From contig NZ_BDBH01000004.1 in NCBI RefSeq assembly GCF_001612885.1, positions 806,001 to 870,000 on the forward strand: a stretch of 64,000 nt of DNA, written 5' to 3'. The notes beneath the pieces are model-generated. The model was not told where the DNA came from, made no database searches, and worked only from the letters and a program-made list of their open reading frames with translations. A program made the translations under genes and the position numbers. Shown piece by piece: positions 7,915 through 15,671 of this stretch. The stretch comes from Nocardia harenae NBRC 108248. GTDB taxonomy: Bacteria; Actinomycetota; Actinomycetes; Mycobacteriales; Mycobacteriaceae. The first letter of the stretch is position 1. Every line of letters starts with the position of its first letter.

Positions 7915-8727
7915 ATGATCGTGGTGACCGGAGCGACCGGCAATGTGGGACGGCCGCTGGTGCGGGCGCTGGCGGGCGAGCGGGTTACGGGGGTGGCCCG
8001 CGGCGTGCCGGCCGCCCCCGTCCCCGGCGTGACCTACACGCAGGGGGATCTCGCCCGTCCGGAGACCCTTCCGCTGACCGGCGCGACCGCGCTCTTCCTG
8101 CTCACCGGCCCCGGCTTCCTGGCCAGCGGTGTCGGCCTCACCCCCGTGCTGAAGCGCGCCGCGGACGCCGGAGTGCGGCGGGTGGTGCAGCTCTCCTCGC
8201 AGGGGGTGCGCACCGGCAGGCACCCGGCGCGACTCGAGGAGGAGGTCCTCGCCTCCGGGCTGGCGTGGACCATCCTGCGCCCCGGCGGTTTCGCCTCGAA
8301 TGCCATGCAGTGGGCGGAGGCGGTGCGCGCGCACCGAACCGTCGCCGCGCCGTTCGCGGATACCGCGCTGCCCGTGATCGACCCCGGCGATATCGCCGCC
8401 ATGGCCGCCGCGGCGCTCCGCACCGACGACCACAGCGGAAGCGCCTACGACCTGACCGGACCGGCCGCGATCACCCCGCGCGAGCAGGCGGCGGCCATCG
8501 CCACCGCGCTCGGCGAGCCGATCCGATTCGTGGAACTCTCCCGCGCCGAGGCGGCGAGCCGGATGGCCGCTTCCATGCCGCCCCCGGTGCTCGAGGCGAC
8601 GCTGGACATCCTCGGCTCCCCCACCCCGGACGAGCAGCGTCCGAGCCCCGACTTCGAGCGAGTCCTCGGCTGCCCCGCCACCCCCTTCGCCGACTGGGCG
8701 GCCCGGACCGTCGACGCCTTCCGCTGA
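7915..8727 (+). CDS. NmrA-like NAD(P)-binding reductase
   Basis: A 270-residue atypical short-chain dehydrogenase of the NmrA/SDR-a5 type. The Rossmann motif GATGNVG is at residues 6-12, and RRVVQLSSQG and TILRPGGFASN lie in their usual places. These proteins act as NAD(P)H:quinone reductases or redox sensors and are often divergent from HxlR regulators. Here the regulator is truncated. AGAGGAA precedes the ATG. The usual intergenic promoter seems to have been removed by the same deletion, so expression is in doubt. Confidence 0.75.
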   Translation: MIVVTGATGNVGRPLVRALAGERVTGVARGVPAAPVPGVTYTQGDLARPETLPLTGATALFLLTGPGFLASGVGLTPVLKRAADAGVRRVVQLSSQGVRTGRHPARLEEEVLASGLAWTILRPGGFASNAMQWAEAVRAHRTVAAPFADTALPVIDPGDIAAMAAAALRTDDHSGSAYDLTGPAAITPREQAAAIATALGEPIRFVELSRAEAASRMAASMPPPVLEATLDILGSPTPDEQRPSPDFERVLGCPATPFADWAARTVDAFR

Positions 8728-8730
8728 CCC

Positions 8731-9273
8731 CTACGCGATCCGGTGCTCGGTGACCGGCGAGCTCAGATCGGTGCCGTTCAGCGCGAGATACAGCACGTCC
8801 TCGGTCACCGACACGCTCAGCGTATTGCGCCGCTGCACCAGCCCGGCGGCGGCGTCGACGAACTCGCGGTCGAAGGCGCGCACGGGGATCTCCGCCGCCC
8901 GGTGCACCTTCTTGCCGGTGAGCTGGGCGAGCACCTTGGCCGGGTCGCGGTGGGTGTAGACGGCGACCCGCTCGGCGAGTTTGCTGCCGCGGTGCACCCG
9001 CTCGGCGTCCGGGGCGCCGACCTCGATCCAGGCGGTGATCTGCCCGGTGTGGTCGCGGGCGAGCACGGCGGGCTCGTCGGTGGCGGAGACGCCGCCGTCG
9101 CTGAAGGCGATCCCCTCCCGGTACTCCAGGCAGTAGGCGAGCAGCCGGGTGATCATGAACTCGGCGGTCTCCGACGGGTGCCGCGCCACCCGCGTCTCCC
9201 ATTCCTCGTAGACGCCGCGGTCCACATCGGCCAGGTGCACCGCGAAGGTGTGCAGGGTCGCGCTCAGTGCCAT
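8731..9273 (-). CDS. yaeQ: YaeQ family protein
   Basis: A 180-residue protein matching the YaeQ family (about 180 residues in E. coli). Typical features are the start MALSATLHTFAVHLADVDRGVYE, then RHPSETAEFMITRLLAYCLEY, then the WIEVGAP.ER.H.GSK segment. YaeQ has a PD-(D/E)XK-nuclease-like fold, and its cellular role is not settled. The ATG lies at 9273. It is convergent with the NmrA-like gene (3 nt between stops) and downstream of, but separate from, the msrBA pair. Confidence 0.8.
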   Translation of the reverse strand: MALSATLHTFAVHLADVDRGVYEEWETRVARHPSETAEFMITRLLAYCLEYREGIAFSDGGVSATDEPAVLARDHTGQITAWIEVGAPDAERVHRGSKLAERVAVYTHRDPAKVLAQLTGKKVHRAAEIPVRAFDREFVDAAAGLVQRRNTLSVSVTEDVLYLALNGTDLSSPVTEHRIA

Positions 9274-9370
9274 GAACGCAGCAGCCTAGCCGAGGGTGAC
9301 GGCGCGGTGCCTGCCGATCAGGAGCGGCGGCGGTCGCGGGCGCCCCTGCTCGCCCCCCGACCCGCGAAAA

Positions 9371-9396
9371 CGGCCCCGGCACGGATGCCGGGGCCG
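9371..9396. terminator. Hairpin terminator after msrA
   Basis: An 11-bp stem CGGCCCCGGCA, loop cgga, and complementary arm, beginning 17 nt after the msrA stop on the minus strand. Confidence 0.65.
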
Positions 9397-9412
9397 CCGC
9401 CGTCCCGTCGGA

Positions 9413-9922
9413 TCAGGCGTTCGCGCGCTTGGGCAGCTTCCACCCGGGGCGCGGGTAGTGGCAGGTGTAGCCATTGGGGTAGCGCAGCAGGTAGTCCTGG
9501 TGCTCCGGTTCGGCCTCCCAGAACTCGCTCGCCGGGGTCACCTCGGTGACGACCTTGCCGGGCCAGAGCCCGGAGGCGTCCACGTCGGCGATCGTGTCCA
9601 GCGCGACCTGCTTCTGCTCGTCGTCCAGGTAGAAGATGGCCGACCGGTAGCTGGTGCCGATGTCGTTGCCCTGCCGGTTCCTGGTGGACGGATCGTGGAT
9701 CTGGAAGAAGAACTCCAGCAGCGCACGGTAATCCGTCTGCGCCGGGTCGTAGACGATCTCCAGCGCCTCGGCGTGGCCGGGGTGGTTGCGGTAGGTGGGA
9801 TGGTCGTTGCTGCCGCCGGTGTAGCCGACGCGGGTCGACAGCACCCCCGGCTGCTTGCGGACCAGGTCCTCCATGCCCCAGAAGCACCCGCCTGCCAGAA
9901 TCGCCCTACGCGTGTCGGTCAC
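9413..9922 (-). CDS. msrA: Peptide-methionine (S)-S-oxide reductase MsrA
   Basis: A 169-residue MsrA, which reduces the S-epimer of methionine sulfoxide in proteins. The catalytic motif GGCFWGMED is at residues 11-19, followed by GYTGG, the HAEALEI segment and the [20 protein letters not shown] core. A second Cys in the C-terminal [10 protein letters not shown] segment may resolve the disulfide. The GTG start at 9922 overlaps the msrB stop by 4 nt, so the two repair enzymes for both epimers form one operon. A hairpin terminator follows. Confidence 0.9.
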   Translation of the reverse strand: MTDTRRAILAGGCFWGMEDLVRKQPGVLSTRVGYTGGSNDHPTYRNHPGHAEALEIVYDPAQTDYRALLEFFFQIHDPSTRNRQGNDIGTSYRSAIFYLDDEQKQVALDTIADVDASGLWPGKVVTEVTPASEFWEAEPEHQDYLLRYPNGYTCHYPRPGWKLPKRANA

Positions 9923-10374
9923 GCCTCCTCCTTCGTGAACAGAGCGGTGTACTGCCCGTAGCCCTCCGCCTCGAGCCGGTCGAGGTGGACGAAGCGCAGC
10001 GCCGCCGAGTTGATGCAGTACCGCAGACCGCCCTCGGCGCGAGGGCCGTCGGTGAACAGATGGCCGAGGTGGCTGTCGCCGTGCGCCGAGCGCACCTCGG
10101 TGCGAATCATCAGGTGGCTGAAATCCTTCTTCTCGACGATATTGTGCACGTCGACCGGACGGGTGAAGCTGGGCCACCCGCTGCCACTCTCGAACTTGTC
10201 GACCGAGGCGAACAGCGGCTCACCGGAGACGACGTCCACGTAGAGCCCGGGCTCGTGGTTGTCCCAGTACTCCCCGGTGAACGCACGCTCGGTGCCGTTC
10301 TCCTGGGTCACACGGTACTGCTCCGGCGAGAGCGCCGACAGTGCCGCGGGGTTGCGGTTGTACTCCTGTGCCAC
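9919..10374 (-). CDS. msrB: Peptide-methionine (R)-S-oxide reductase MsrB
   Basis: A 151-residue MsrB, reducing the R-epimer of methionine sulfoxide. The motifs SGSGWPSF, the [17 protein letters not shown] block and the catalytic [11 protein letters not shown] are all present. The catalytic Cys is the only cysteine in the protein. The two CxxC zinc sites of the metal-binding MsrB type, and a resolving Cys, are therefore absent, which places it with the non-zinc form that relies on thioredoxin or another thiol. The GTG start at 10374 is preceded by GAGGAGG. It is the first gene of msrBA. Confidence 0.9.
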   Translation of the reverse strand: MAQEYNRNPAALSALSPEQYRVTQENGTERAFTGEYWDNHEPGLYVDVVSGEPLFASVDKFESGSGWPSFTRPVDVHNIVEKKDFSHLMIRTEVRSAHGDSHLGHLFTDGPRAEGGLRYCINSAALRFVHLDRLEAEGYGQYTALFTKEEA

Positions 10375-10456
10375 ACGACCTCCTCGTTCAGGCTCCCCGT
10401 ACAACCAGGGGGCGGCCGGGAAAAGTCCCGTCACGCCCGGCCCGGCCCGGCGCGGC

Positions 10457-10462
10457 TACTGT
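10457..10462 (+). promoter_or_regulatory. Probable -10 element, leaderless
   Basis: TACTGT ends 7 nt before the GTG at 10470, the spacing expected when the transcript starts at the start codon. Confidence 0.35.
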
Positions 10463-10469
10463 TGCGGGG

Positions 10470-10568
10470 GTGACTGCGCCGACGCCGTGCCTCGATCCCG
10501 GAGAACCCGCGCTGAACTGGTCATATCGGACTCGCCACGGCGGTCGCGGGACCGCTCCCGGCGCGTGA
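10470..10568 (+). CDS. Possible leaderless mini-ORF coupled to GNAT gene
   Basis: A 32-codon frame starting at GTG, 7 nt after a TACTGT -10-like box. Its TGA overlaps the GTG at 10565 of the acetyltransferase gene by 4 nt. The peptide has one Cys, one Trp and no recognised domain. It may serve only to bring ribosomes to the downstream start. It could also be chance, since stop codons are rare in DNA this GC-rich. Confidence 0.35.
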   Translation: MTAPTPCLDPGEPALNWSYRTRHGGRGTAPGA

Positions 10569-11248
10569 GCGGGGCGGCGGGCCGGCTCCGGGTGCTGACC
10601 AATCCGGGCGTGGCGATGTCGATCGCCCGGTTCCATCTGCGGCCGCTGCGCCGCCTCGCGCAGGCGGCGGGCGGCGTCGGCCTCGCGCTGGACGCCGCCG
10701 AGGTCGCGCCGTCCGGCAGCACCGTGCGCGTGCGGCTGCCCCGGCTCACCGACGCGCCCGCGTGGCGCTCGGCCCGACTACGCAACCGGGAGGCGATCGA
10801 GCCGTTCTGGGCGAGCACCGGCCGCGGCTGGGGTTCCCAGCACACCGACCGGGCCTGGGCGGGGCATTGGCTCACCGCGCGCTGGGGCGCCCGCCTCGGC
10901 ACCTTCCTGAGCGTGGTGATCGAGGTGGACGGGCGGTTCGCCGGGCAGTGCGAACTGCGGATCGAGGAGCACGACCGGCGTGGCGAGGCCGGGATCTGGC
11001 TGGACGCCGGGCTGGCCGGGCCGGGCACCGCGCTGGTCGCCGGGCGGCTGGTGCTGGCCTATGCCTTCGGCCCGCTCGGGCTGGTCCGGGTGGCGGCGCC
11101 GGTGAGCACCGAGAACCAGCGCGCCGCCCGGCTCGCGGCCCGGCTCGGCTTCGTCCGCGAAGGCACCATGGCCGCGTACATGACGGTGGGCGGGCAGCGC
11201 CGCGACCACGACCTGTGGGCCCTCACCGTGGACAGCTGGCGCCCGTAA
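10565..11248 (+). CDS. RimJ/RimL-like GNAT N-acetyltransferase
   Basis: A 227-residue GNAT-family acetyltransferase similar to ribosomal-protein N-acetyltransferases. The fold is visible as VRLPRLTDAPAWRSARLRNRE, the acidic FAGQCELRIEEHDRRGEAGIWLDAG strands, then VSTENQRAARLAARLGFVREG and YMTVGGQRRDHDLWALT at the C-terminus. The start is uncertain. GTG 10565 overlaps the stop of a mini-ORF, while GTG 10610 or ATG 10616 would remove 15-17 residues. The acceptor is unknown. Confidence 0.7.
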   Translation: MSGAAGRLRVLTNPGVAMSIARFHLRPLRRLAQAAGGVGLALDAAEVAPSGSTVRVRLPRLTDAPAWRSARLRNREAIEPFWASTGRGWGSQHTDRAWAGHWLTARWGARLGTFLSVVIEVDGRFAGQCELRIEEHDRRGEAGIWLDAGLAGPGTALVAGRLVLAYAFGPLGLVRVAAPVSTENQRAARLAARLGFVREGTMAAYMTVGGQRRDHDLWALTVDSWRP

Positions 11249-11289
11249 ACCATTGGCGCCGCGCCGGTGCCGCTCTCTACCGTCGTCGT

Positions 11290-12147
11290 ATGGAGCTGGA
11301 GTTCACCCCGGACGCGGCCACCTTCCTGGCCGCGGCGGGACCCCACCTGGCCGCGGCGCCGGTGCTCTCGACCGTGGTGGCGACGCTCGCCGACCGTCAG
11401 GTGACGCAGCGCGCCGACGGTATCGCGATCCCGGACGACCAGTGGTTCCTGACCGTCCGGACCGGCAGCGGGGTCGTCGGCGCCGGAATGCGCACCGCCA
11501 CCTTCGGCCGCCGCCCGGCCTACCTGCTGCCCATGCCCGGCGCGGCCACGCTGGAGCTGGCGCGGGTGCTGCACGAGCGCGGCGAGGGGCTCACCGCCGT
11601 CCACGGTGTGCTGCCGGTGGTGTCGGACCTGCTCTCCGAGCTGGCGCGGCTGGCGGGGCACGGCACCGTCGAGGTCCGGGTGCGGACCCGGCTCTTCGAG
11701 CTCGGCACCCTGGTGCCGCCGGTCGGCGTTCCCGGCGCGCTGCGGGCCGTGCGCCCCGGGGAGGCGGGGCTGGCCGCGGCGTGGCTCGCCGCCTTCGACG
11801 CCGAGAGCCACGACGACCGGCACGACGCACCCGACCGCGACGATGTCGGCTACCGGATCGCCAAGGGCAGGCTCTGGTTCTGGGAGCACGACGGGCAGCC
11901 GGTCCACCTGACCGGCACCAATCCCCCGGTCGCCGGGGTGGGCCGGATCGGCCCGGTCTACACCCCGCCCGAGCAGCGCGGCCGCGGCTGGGCCTCGGCC
12001 GCCGTCGCCGAGGCGTCCCGGCTGCTCGCCGCGACCGGCGCCGGGGTCTGCCTCTTCACCGATCTCGCCAACCCCACCTCGAACAAGATCTACCGCCGCA
12101 TCGGCTACCGGCCGGTGACCGATATGGCCGAGCTGGTCCTGGTGTAG
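11290..12147 (+). CDS. GNAT acetyltransferase with N-terminal domain
   Basis: A 285-residue GNAT protein. The catalytic half is C-terminal: LRAVRPGEAGLAAAWLAAF, then VGRIGPVYTPPEQRGRGWASA, where the acetyl-CoA pyrophosphate loop is QRGRGWA, and the terminal NPTSNKIYRRIGYRPV. The N-terminal 150 residues resemble the extra domain of FR47-like/GNAT-AT proteins. The substrate is unknown. A TACCGT -10-like box about 6 nt before the ATG suggests a leaderless transcript separate from the upstream GNAT gene. Confidence 0.75.
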   Translation: MELEFTPDAATFLAAAGPHLAAAPVLSTVVATLADRQVTQRADGIAIPDDQWFLTVRTGSGVVGAGMRTATFGRRPAYLLPMPGAATLELARVLHERGEGLTAVHGVLPVVSDLLSELARLAGHGTVEVRVRTRLFELGTLVPPVGVPGALRAVRPGEAGLAAAWLAAFDAESHDDRHDAPDRDDVGYRIAKGRLWFWEHDGQPVHLTGTNPPVAGVGRIGPVYTPPEQRGRGWASAAVAEASRLLAATGAGVCLFTDLANPTSNKIYRRIGYRPVTDMAELVLV

Positions 12148-12265
12148 CGCGGCACACCGAACCGGAGGACGCGCTGCGCGCCGATCCCGCCGCCCGCGCC
12201 GAACTCACGTCGGCCGAATCCGGCTGGCGTAGAAGACGAAGTCGCCGTTACAGCCGCGCGGGACA

Positions 12266-12454
12266 TCAGCAGGTGAGCGCCAGCGTGGCGACGGGCAGGG
12301 TGACCGCGACGGCGGACAGCGCGATTCCCCGCGCCCGGAGCCGGACCGATTCCCACACCAGGGCAATGTTTTTCGCGAACCGCGACGGCTTCCCGCCGGA
12401 CCGCGCCCGGCGCAGCAACCCGAGCACCGCGATGACGATGGCGGTGACGATCAC
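12266..12454 (-). CDS. Small two-segment membrane protein
   Basis: A 62-residue protein with hydrophobic segments at about 1-14 and 44-60, separated by a basic loop (RRARSGGKPSRF). Its GTG start overlaps the stop of the upstream reductase gene by 4 nt (GTGA), which argues for translation from the same mRNA. No family was recognised. The 118 nt beyond its stop hold nothing recognisable. Confidence 0.45.
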   Translation of the reverse strand: MIVTAIVIAVLGLLRRARSGGKPSRFAKNIALVWESVRLRARGIALSAVAVTLPVATLALTC

Positions 12455-13473
12455 GCCGGCACCAGCCCGCTCGCGGGCGCCAGCCCGGCCCGGATCAGGC
12501 TCTCGGCGGTGTCGACGATCGACTCCCGCACCGGCCGCATGCTCCATCCCAGCTCGGCGCGGGCCTTCTCGGCGCTGACCCGTTCGCGGATACCGAGATT
12601 CGGCACCGTGAGCCGGACCCCGCGGTCGAAGATCGCGACGGTGCGCACCACCAGATCCGGGATGGTCCGGCTCGGAATCCGGTACCCGCGCGGCCCGAAC
12701 TCCTCGTCCAGCACCCGCGCGATCTCGGCGAAGGCGAGCGAATCGCCCGCGCAGATGTAGCGATTGCCCGCGGCGGCGGGGGTCTCCAGCGCGAGCCGGT
12801 GCGCGACCGCGAGATCGCGGACGTCGACCGGCACCCAGCTCACCCTGGGCATCCCGGGCATCTCGCGGTTCAGCAGCCTGCGTACCGGCTCGTGCGAGGT
12901 GCTGGTCGCGGCGCCGAGCAGCGGGCCGAGGATCATGCCGGGGTTGAGCACGACCAGTTCGGGGCTGTCCGGGTGCGCGGTGGCGAAATCCCAGGCGGCG
13001 CGCTCGGCCAGCGCCTTGCTCTTGGGGTAGGCGGTGGCCTTCTCCACCACGGTCCAGTCGGCCTCGGTGCGCACCCGGTCGTCGCCGTGGCCGTAGACGA
13101 CGGCGGCGGTCGAGGAGGTCTGCACCACCCGGCGCACCCCGGCGGCCGCGGCGGAGCGCAGTACCCGCAGCGTGCCGTCGACGGCGGGGCGGATGAGGTC
13201 GTCCTCGTGCTTCGGCGGCGCGGCGGGGAACGGCGAGGCGACGTGCAGCACGCCGTCGACCCCGGCCATGGCCTCGGCCCAGCCCGCGTCGGCGAGCAGG
13301 TCGGCCTCGGCGAACTCGAGGTCGCCGCCGAGCGCGGTGAGGTGTTCGCGCCTGCCGGTGGCGGCCGCGTCGCGCACCGTGGCGCGGACCGCGTACCCGG
13401 CGCGGAGGAGTTCGGCGATGCAGTGTCCGGCGACGAATCCGGTCGCGCCGGTGACGAGGATGCGGGGGCTCAT
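12451..13473 (-). CDS. NAD-dependent epimerase/dehydratase family reductase
   Basis: A 340-residue extended short-chain dehydrogenase resembling dihydroflavonol-4-reductase-type aldehyde/ketone reductases. The Rossmann motif GATGFVAGH begins at residue 9, Ser at about 120-121, and the catalytic YPKSK at 149-153. The C-terminal half carries VPVDVRDLAVAH, typical of the family. It is divergent from a TetR-family gene with two operator-like repeats between them, so it is probably the regulator's target. The physiological substrate is unknown. A small membrane protein is coupled downstream. Confidence 0.75.
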   Translation of the reverse strand: MSPRILVTGATGFVAGHCIAELLRAGYAVRATVRDAAATGRREHLTALGGDLEFAEADLLADAGWAEAMAGVDGVLHVASPFPAAPPKHEDDLIRPAVDGTLRVLRSAAAAGVRRVVQTSSTAAVVYGHGDDRVRTEADWTVVEKATAYPKSKALAERAAWDFATAHPDSPELVVLNPGMILGPLLGAATSTSHEPVRRLLNREMPGMPRVSWVPVDVRDLAVAHRLALETPAAAGNRYICAGDSLAFAEIARVLDEEFGPRGYRIPSRTIPDLVVRTVAIFDRGVRLTVPNLGIRERVSAEKARAELGWSMRPVRESIVDTAESLIRAGLAPASGLVPA

Positions 13474-13507
13474 CGGGGGCTCCTTCGGTACGCTCGCGAC
13501 GTCGATC

Positions 13508-13540
13508 TGAGCGCCGCTCAGTTAATCTAAGCATCGCTCA
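13508..13540. promoter_or_regulatory. Two tandem operator-like repeats between SDR and tetR genes
   Basis: TGAGCGCCGCTCA at 13508-13520 is a perfect palindrome around its central base. A second, imperfect copy, TAAGCATCGCTCA, is at 13528-13540. The 20-nt spacing (about two helical turns) puts both on one DNA face, in the 93-nt divergent region. This suits binding of two dimers of the adjacent TetR-type repressor. Confidence 0.6.
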
Positions 13541-13554
13541 GACGAGCTGTCCAC

Positions 13555-13560
13555 TACGCT
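13555..13560 (+). promoter_or_regulatory. Probable -10 element of the tetR-like gene
   Basis: TACGCT ends 6 nt before the GTG at 13567, consistent with a leaderless transcript just downstream of the operator repeats. Confidence 0.4.
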
Positions 13561-13566
13561 GACCGG

Positions 13567-14184
13567 GTGCCCCGGACCACCTACCACCACGGAGCGCTCC
13601 GCGATGCCCTGATGGCGGCCTGCCTGCGGCTGCTGGAGTCGGAGGGGCTGGCGGCGGTGAGCCTGCGCCGGGTCGCGCGCGAGGCCGGGGTGAGCACCGG
13701 CGCTCCCTACCACCACTTTCCCGACCGCTCGGCGCTGCTGTCGGCGCTCTCGGTGCAGGGCTTCCAGCTCCTCGCGGGCGAACTCGCGGCGGCGCGCGAC
13801 ACCGCCCCCGACCCGCTGGCCGCGCTCACCGCACTGGCGAGCGCCTACGTCGGCTTCTCCCGCGACCACCCGGCACACTTCCGGCTCATGTTCCGCCCCG
13901 AGCTCTCGCAGCCGGAGAAGCACCCGGACGCCACCGTCGCGGGCGACGCCGCCTTCGCCGTGCTCACCGAGACCATCGCCGAGTGCGTGGCGGCCGGGGC
14001 CCTGCCCGAGCGCGGCGCGGAGGTGCTCGCGGTGACCTTCTGGGCGCTGGCGCACGGCCTCGCCTCGCTCTGGCTGGACGGGCAGCTGGCCAAACGCAGC
14101 GACCAGCTCGGCACCAGCGCCGACCAGCTGGTCGCCGAGATCCTGCGCACCTTCACCGCGCTCGCCACGCCCGCCGAGGGCTGA
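13567..14184 (+). CDS. TetR/AcrR-family transcriptional regulator
   Basis: A 205-residue TetR-type repressor. The N-terminal helix-turn-helix is at about residues 12-58 (LMAACLRLLESEGL, then SLRRVAREAGVSTGAPYHHF). The C-terminal ligand domain resembles the WHG-type (TetR_C_33) class: GFSRDHPAHFRLMFRPEL, then a closing WALAHGLASLWLDGQL. It probably represses the divergent reductase gene and itself through the two operator-like repeats. The inducer is unknown. The GTG start appears to be leaderless. Confidence 0.8.
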   Translation: MPRTTYHHGALRDALMAACLRLLESEGLAAVSLRRVAREAGVSTGAPYHHFPDRSALLSALSVQGFQLLAGELAAARDTAPDPLAALTALASAYVGFSRDHPAHFRLMFRPELSQPEKHPDATVAGDAAFAVLTETIAECVAAGALPERGAEVLAVTFWALAHGLASLWLDGQLAKRSDQLGTSADQLVAEILRTFTALATPAEG

Positions 14185-14198
14185 CTACAGTCGGCGCC

Positions 14199-15350
14199 GT
14201 GCTGCTCACCCCCCGCTACGGCGCAGGCGCGCTCTCCGACCTGCTGCCCTCGGTCCTCGCCGCGCTCGGCGTTCCCGGCGAGACCGGCCCGCTCGCACTG
14301 GGACTCGACCCCGCCATCGACCGGATCTGCGTGCTGCTGGTCGACGGCCTCGGTAGCCATCAGCTCGCCGCGCACGCCGCCGACGCCCCCACCCTGACCG
14401 CGCTGCCCCGCCGTACCCTCACCGCGGGCTTCCCCAGCACCACCGCGACCAGCCTGGCCTCCCTCGGCACCGGGCTACCGCCCGGCGAACACGGCGTGGT
14501 CGGCTACCTCATCCGGGTGCCCGGCTTCGACCGCGCGGTCAGCACCCTGCGCTGGACCCTGCACGGCGACGGCCCGAAGACCGACCTGCTGCGCGCGCTG
14601 CCGCCGGAGGAATTCCAGCCGAGGGCAACGGCTTTCGAGCGGGCGGCGGCGCACGGGGTCACCGTGACCCAGGTGGCGCCCGGCTACCAGAACGGCTCCG
14701 GGCTGAGCCGGGCGGTACTGCGCGGCTGCGAATTCCGCCTGGAGGTGTCGGTCGGCGACCTGGTGGACGGGGTGCTCACCGCGCTGGAGGCGGGCCCGCG
14801 CGCCCTGGTCTACGCCTACCACGCCGACCTGGACAGCACCGGCCACCTGCGCGGTCCGGGAACGCGGGCCTGGCGCGGGGAGCTCGCGCACACCGATCGG
14901 ATCGTCGCCGAGATCGCCGAGCGGCTGCCGCCGCGCTCGGCGCTGCTGGTCACCGCCGACCACGGCATGGTCGCCCACACCGGCAGCGTGGACGCCGACA
15001 CCGAGCCCGCGCTGCGCGCAGGCGTGGAGCTGCTCGCCGGTGAGCCGCGCGCCAGGCACGTGTACACCGCCGACGGCGCCACCGCCGACGTCGCCGCGGC
15101 CTGGACCGCCACCCTCGGCGCCGATTTCGCGGTGCTCACCCGCGACGAGGCCGTCGAGCGCGGCTGGTTCGGCCCGCGCGTGGCCGACGTCGTCCGCCCC
15201 CGGATCGGCGACCTGGTCGTGGTCGCGACCGGCGCCCGCGGAGTGGTGCGCACCGGCGCGGAGCCGATCCAGTCGGCCATGCTCGGCCACCACGGCTCGC
15301 TCACCGCGGCCGAGCTGGAGATTCCGCTCGCGGTGGCCACCGCGCTCTAG
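14199..15350 (+). CDS. Alkaline-phosphatase-superfamily phosphodiesterase
   Basis: A 383-residue enzyme of the type I phosphodiesterase/nucleotide pyrophosphatase family. The first metal-site motif is LLVDGLGSHQL, and the nucleophile region is LTAGFPSTTATSLASLGTG, with Thr/Ser in FPSTTATS. The metal-binding residues recur in YHADLDSTGH and VTADHGMVAHTG, all three in the usual order. No signal peptide was seen, so it is probably cytoplasmic. The GTG at 14199 follows a TACAGT box by 7 nt. The natural phosphodiester substrate is unknown. Confidence 0.75.
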   Translation: MLLTPRYGAGALSDLLPSVLAALGVPGETGPLALGLDPAIDRICVLLVDGLGSHQLAAHAADAPTLTALPRRTLTAGFPSTTATSLASLGTGLPPGEHGVVGYLIRVPGFDRAVSTLRWTLHGDGPKTDLLRALPPEEFQPRATAFERAAAHGVTVTQVAPGYQNGSGLSRAVLRGCEFRLEVSVGDLVDGVLTALEAGPRALVYAYHADLDSTGHLRGPGTRAWRGELAHTDRIVAEIAERLPPRSALLVTADHGMVAHTGSVDADTEPALRAGVELLAGEPRARHVYTADGATADVAAAWTATLGADFAVLTRDEAVERGWFGPRVADVVRPRIGDLVVVATGARGVVRTGAEPIQSAMLGHHGSLTAAELEIPLAVATAL

Positions 15351-15353
15351 GCT
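15348..15353 (+). promoter_or_regulatory. Probable -10 element, leaderless
   Basis: TAGGCT overlaps the stop codon of the upstream phosphodiesterase gene and ends 6 nt before the ATG of the small lipoprotein. Confidence 0.35.
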
Positions 15354-15359
15354 CACCCC

Positions 15360-15671
15360 ATGCAGACCATCCCGGCCGCCGCGCTCGCGGCCGCCGCGCT
15401 CGCACTCGCCCTCACCGGTTGCACCGACGTGGAGCGCTTCCTGAACAAGGGCGGCGACACGCCGTGCAGCGAGTACATCCGGCAGGATCAGGACACCAAG
15501 CGCACGACCATCACCAAATTCGTGCAGCAGCAGCAGAAGACCGACGCCCAGCCCGCGGGCACCGCGGTCGACGCCACCATGATCTCGGTCGACCTGCTCT
15601 GCGGGGCCCAGCGCGACGCCGAGACCCCGATCAAGAACGCCGATATCGCCGGGATCTTCCTGCAGCGTTAG
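15360..15671 (+). CDS. Small lipoprotein, HdeA-like
   Basis: A 103-residue exported protein. The signal sequence ends in the lipobox LTGC with Cys21. The mature part has two more cysteines, in CSEYIRQDQDTKRTTITKF and DLLCGAQRDAETPI. They bracket a helix-rich core in the manner of HdeA/HdeB-type acid-stress chaperones; that likeness is by pattern only. It probably sits on the outer face of the membrane. The 3' end overlaps that of the convergent aldehyde dehydrogenase by 4 nt. Confidence 0.55.
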   Translation: MQTIPAAALAAAALALALTGCTDVERFLNKGGDTPCSEYIRQDQDTKRTTITKFVQQQQKTDAQPAGTAVDATMISVDLLCGAQRDAETPIKNADIAGIFLQR

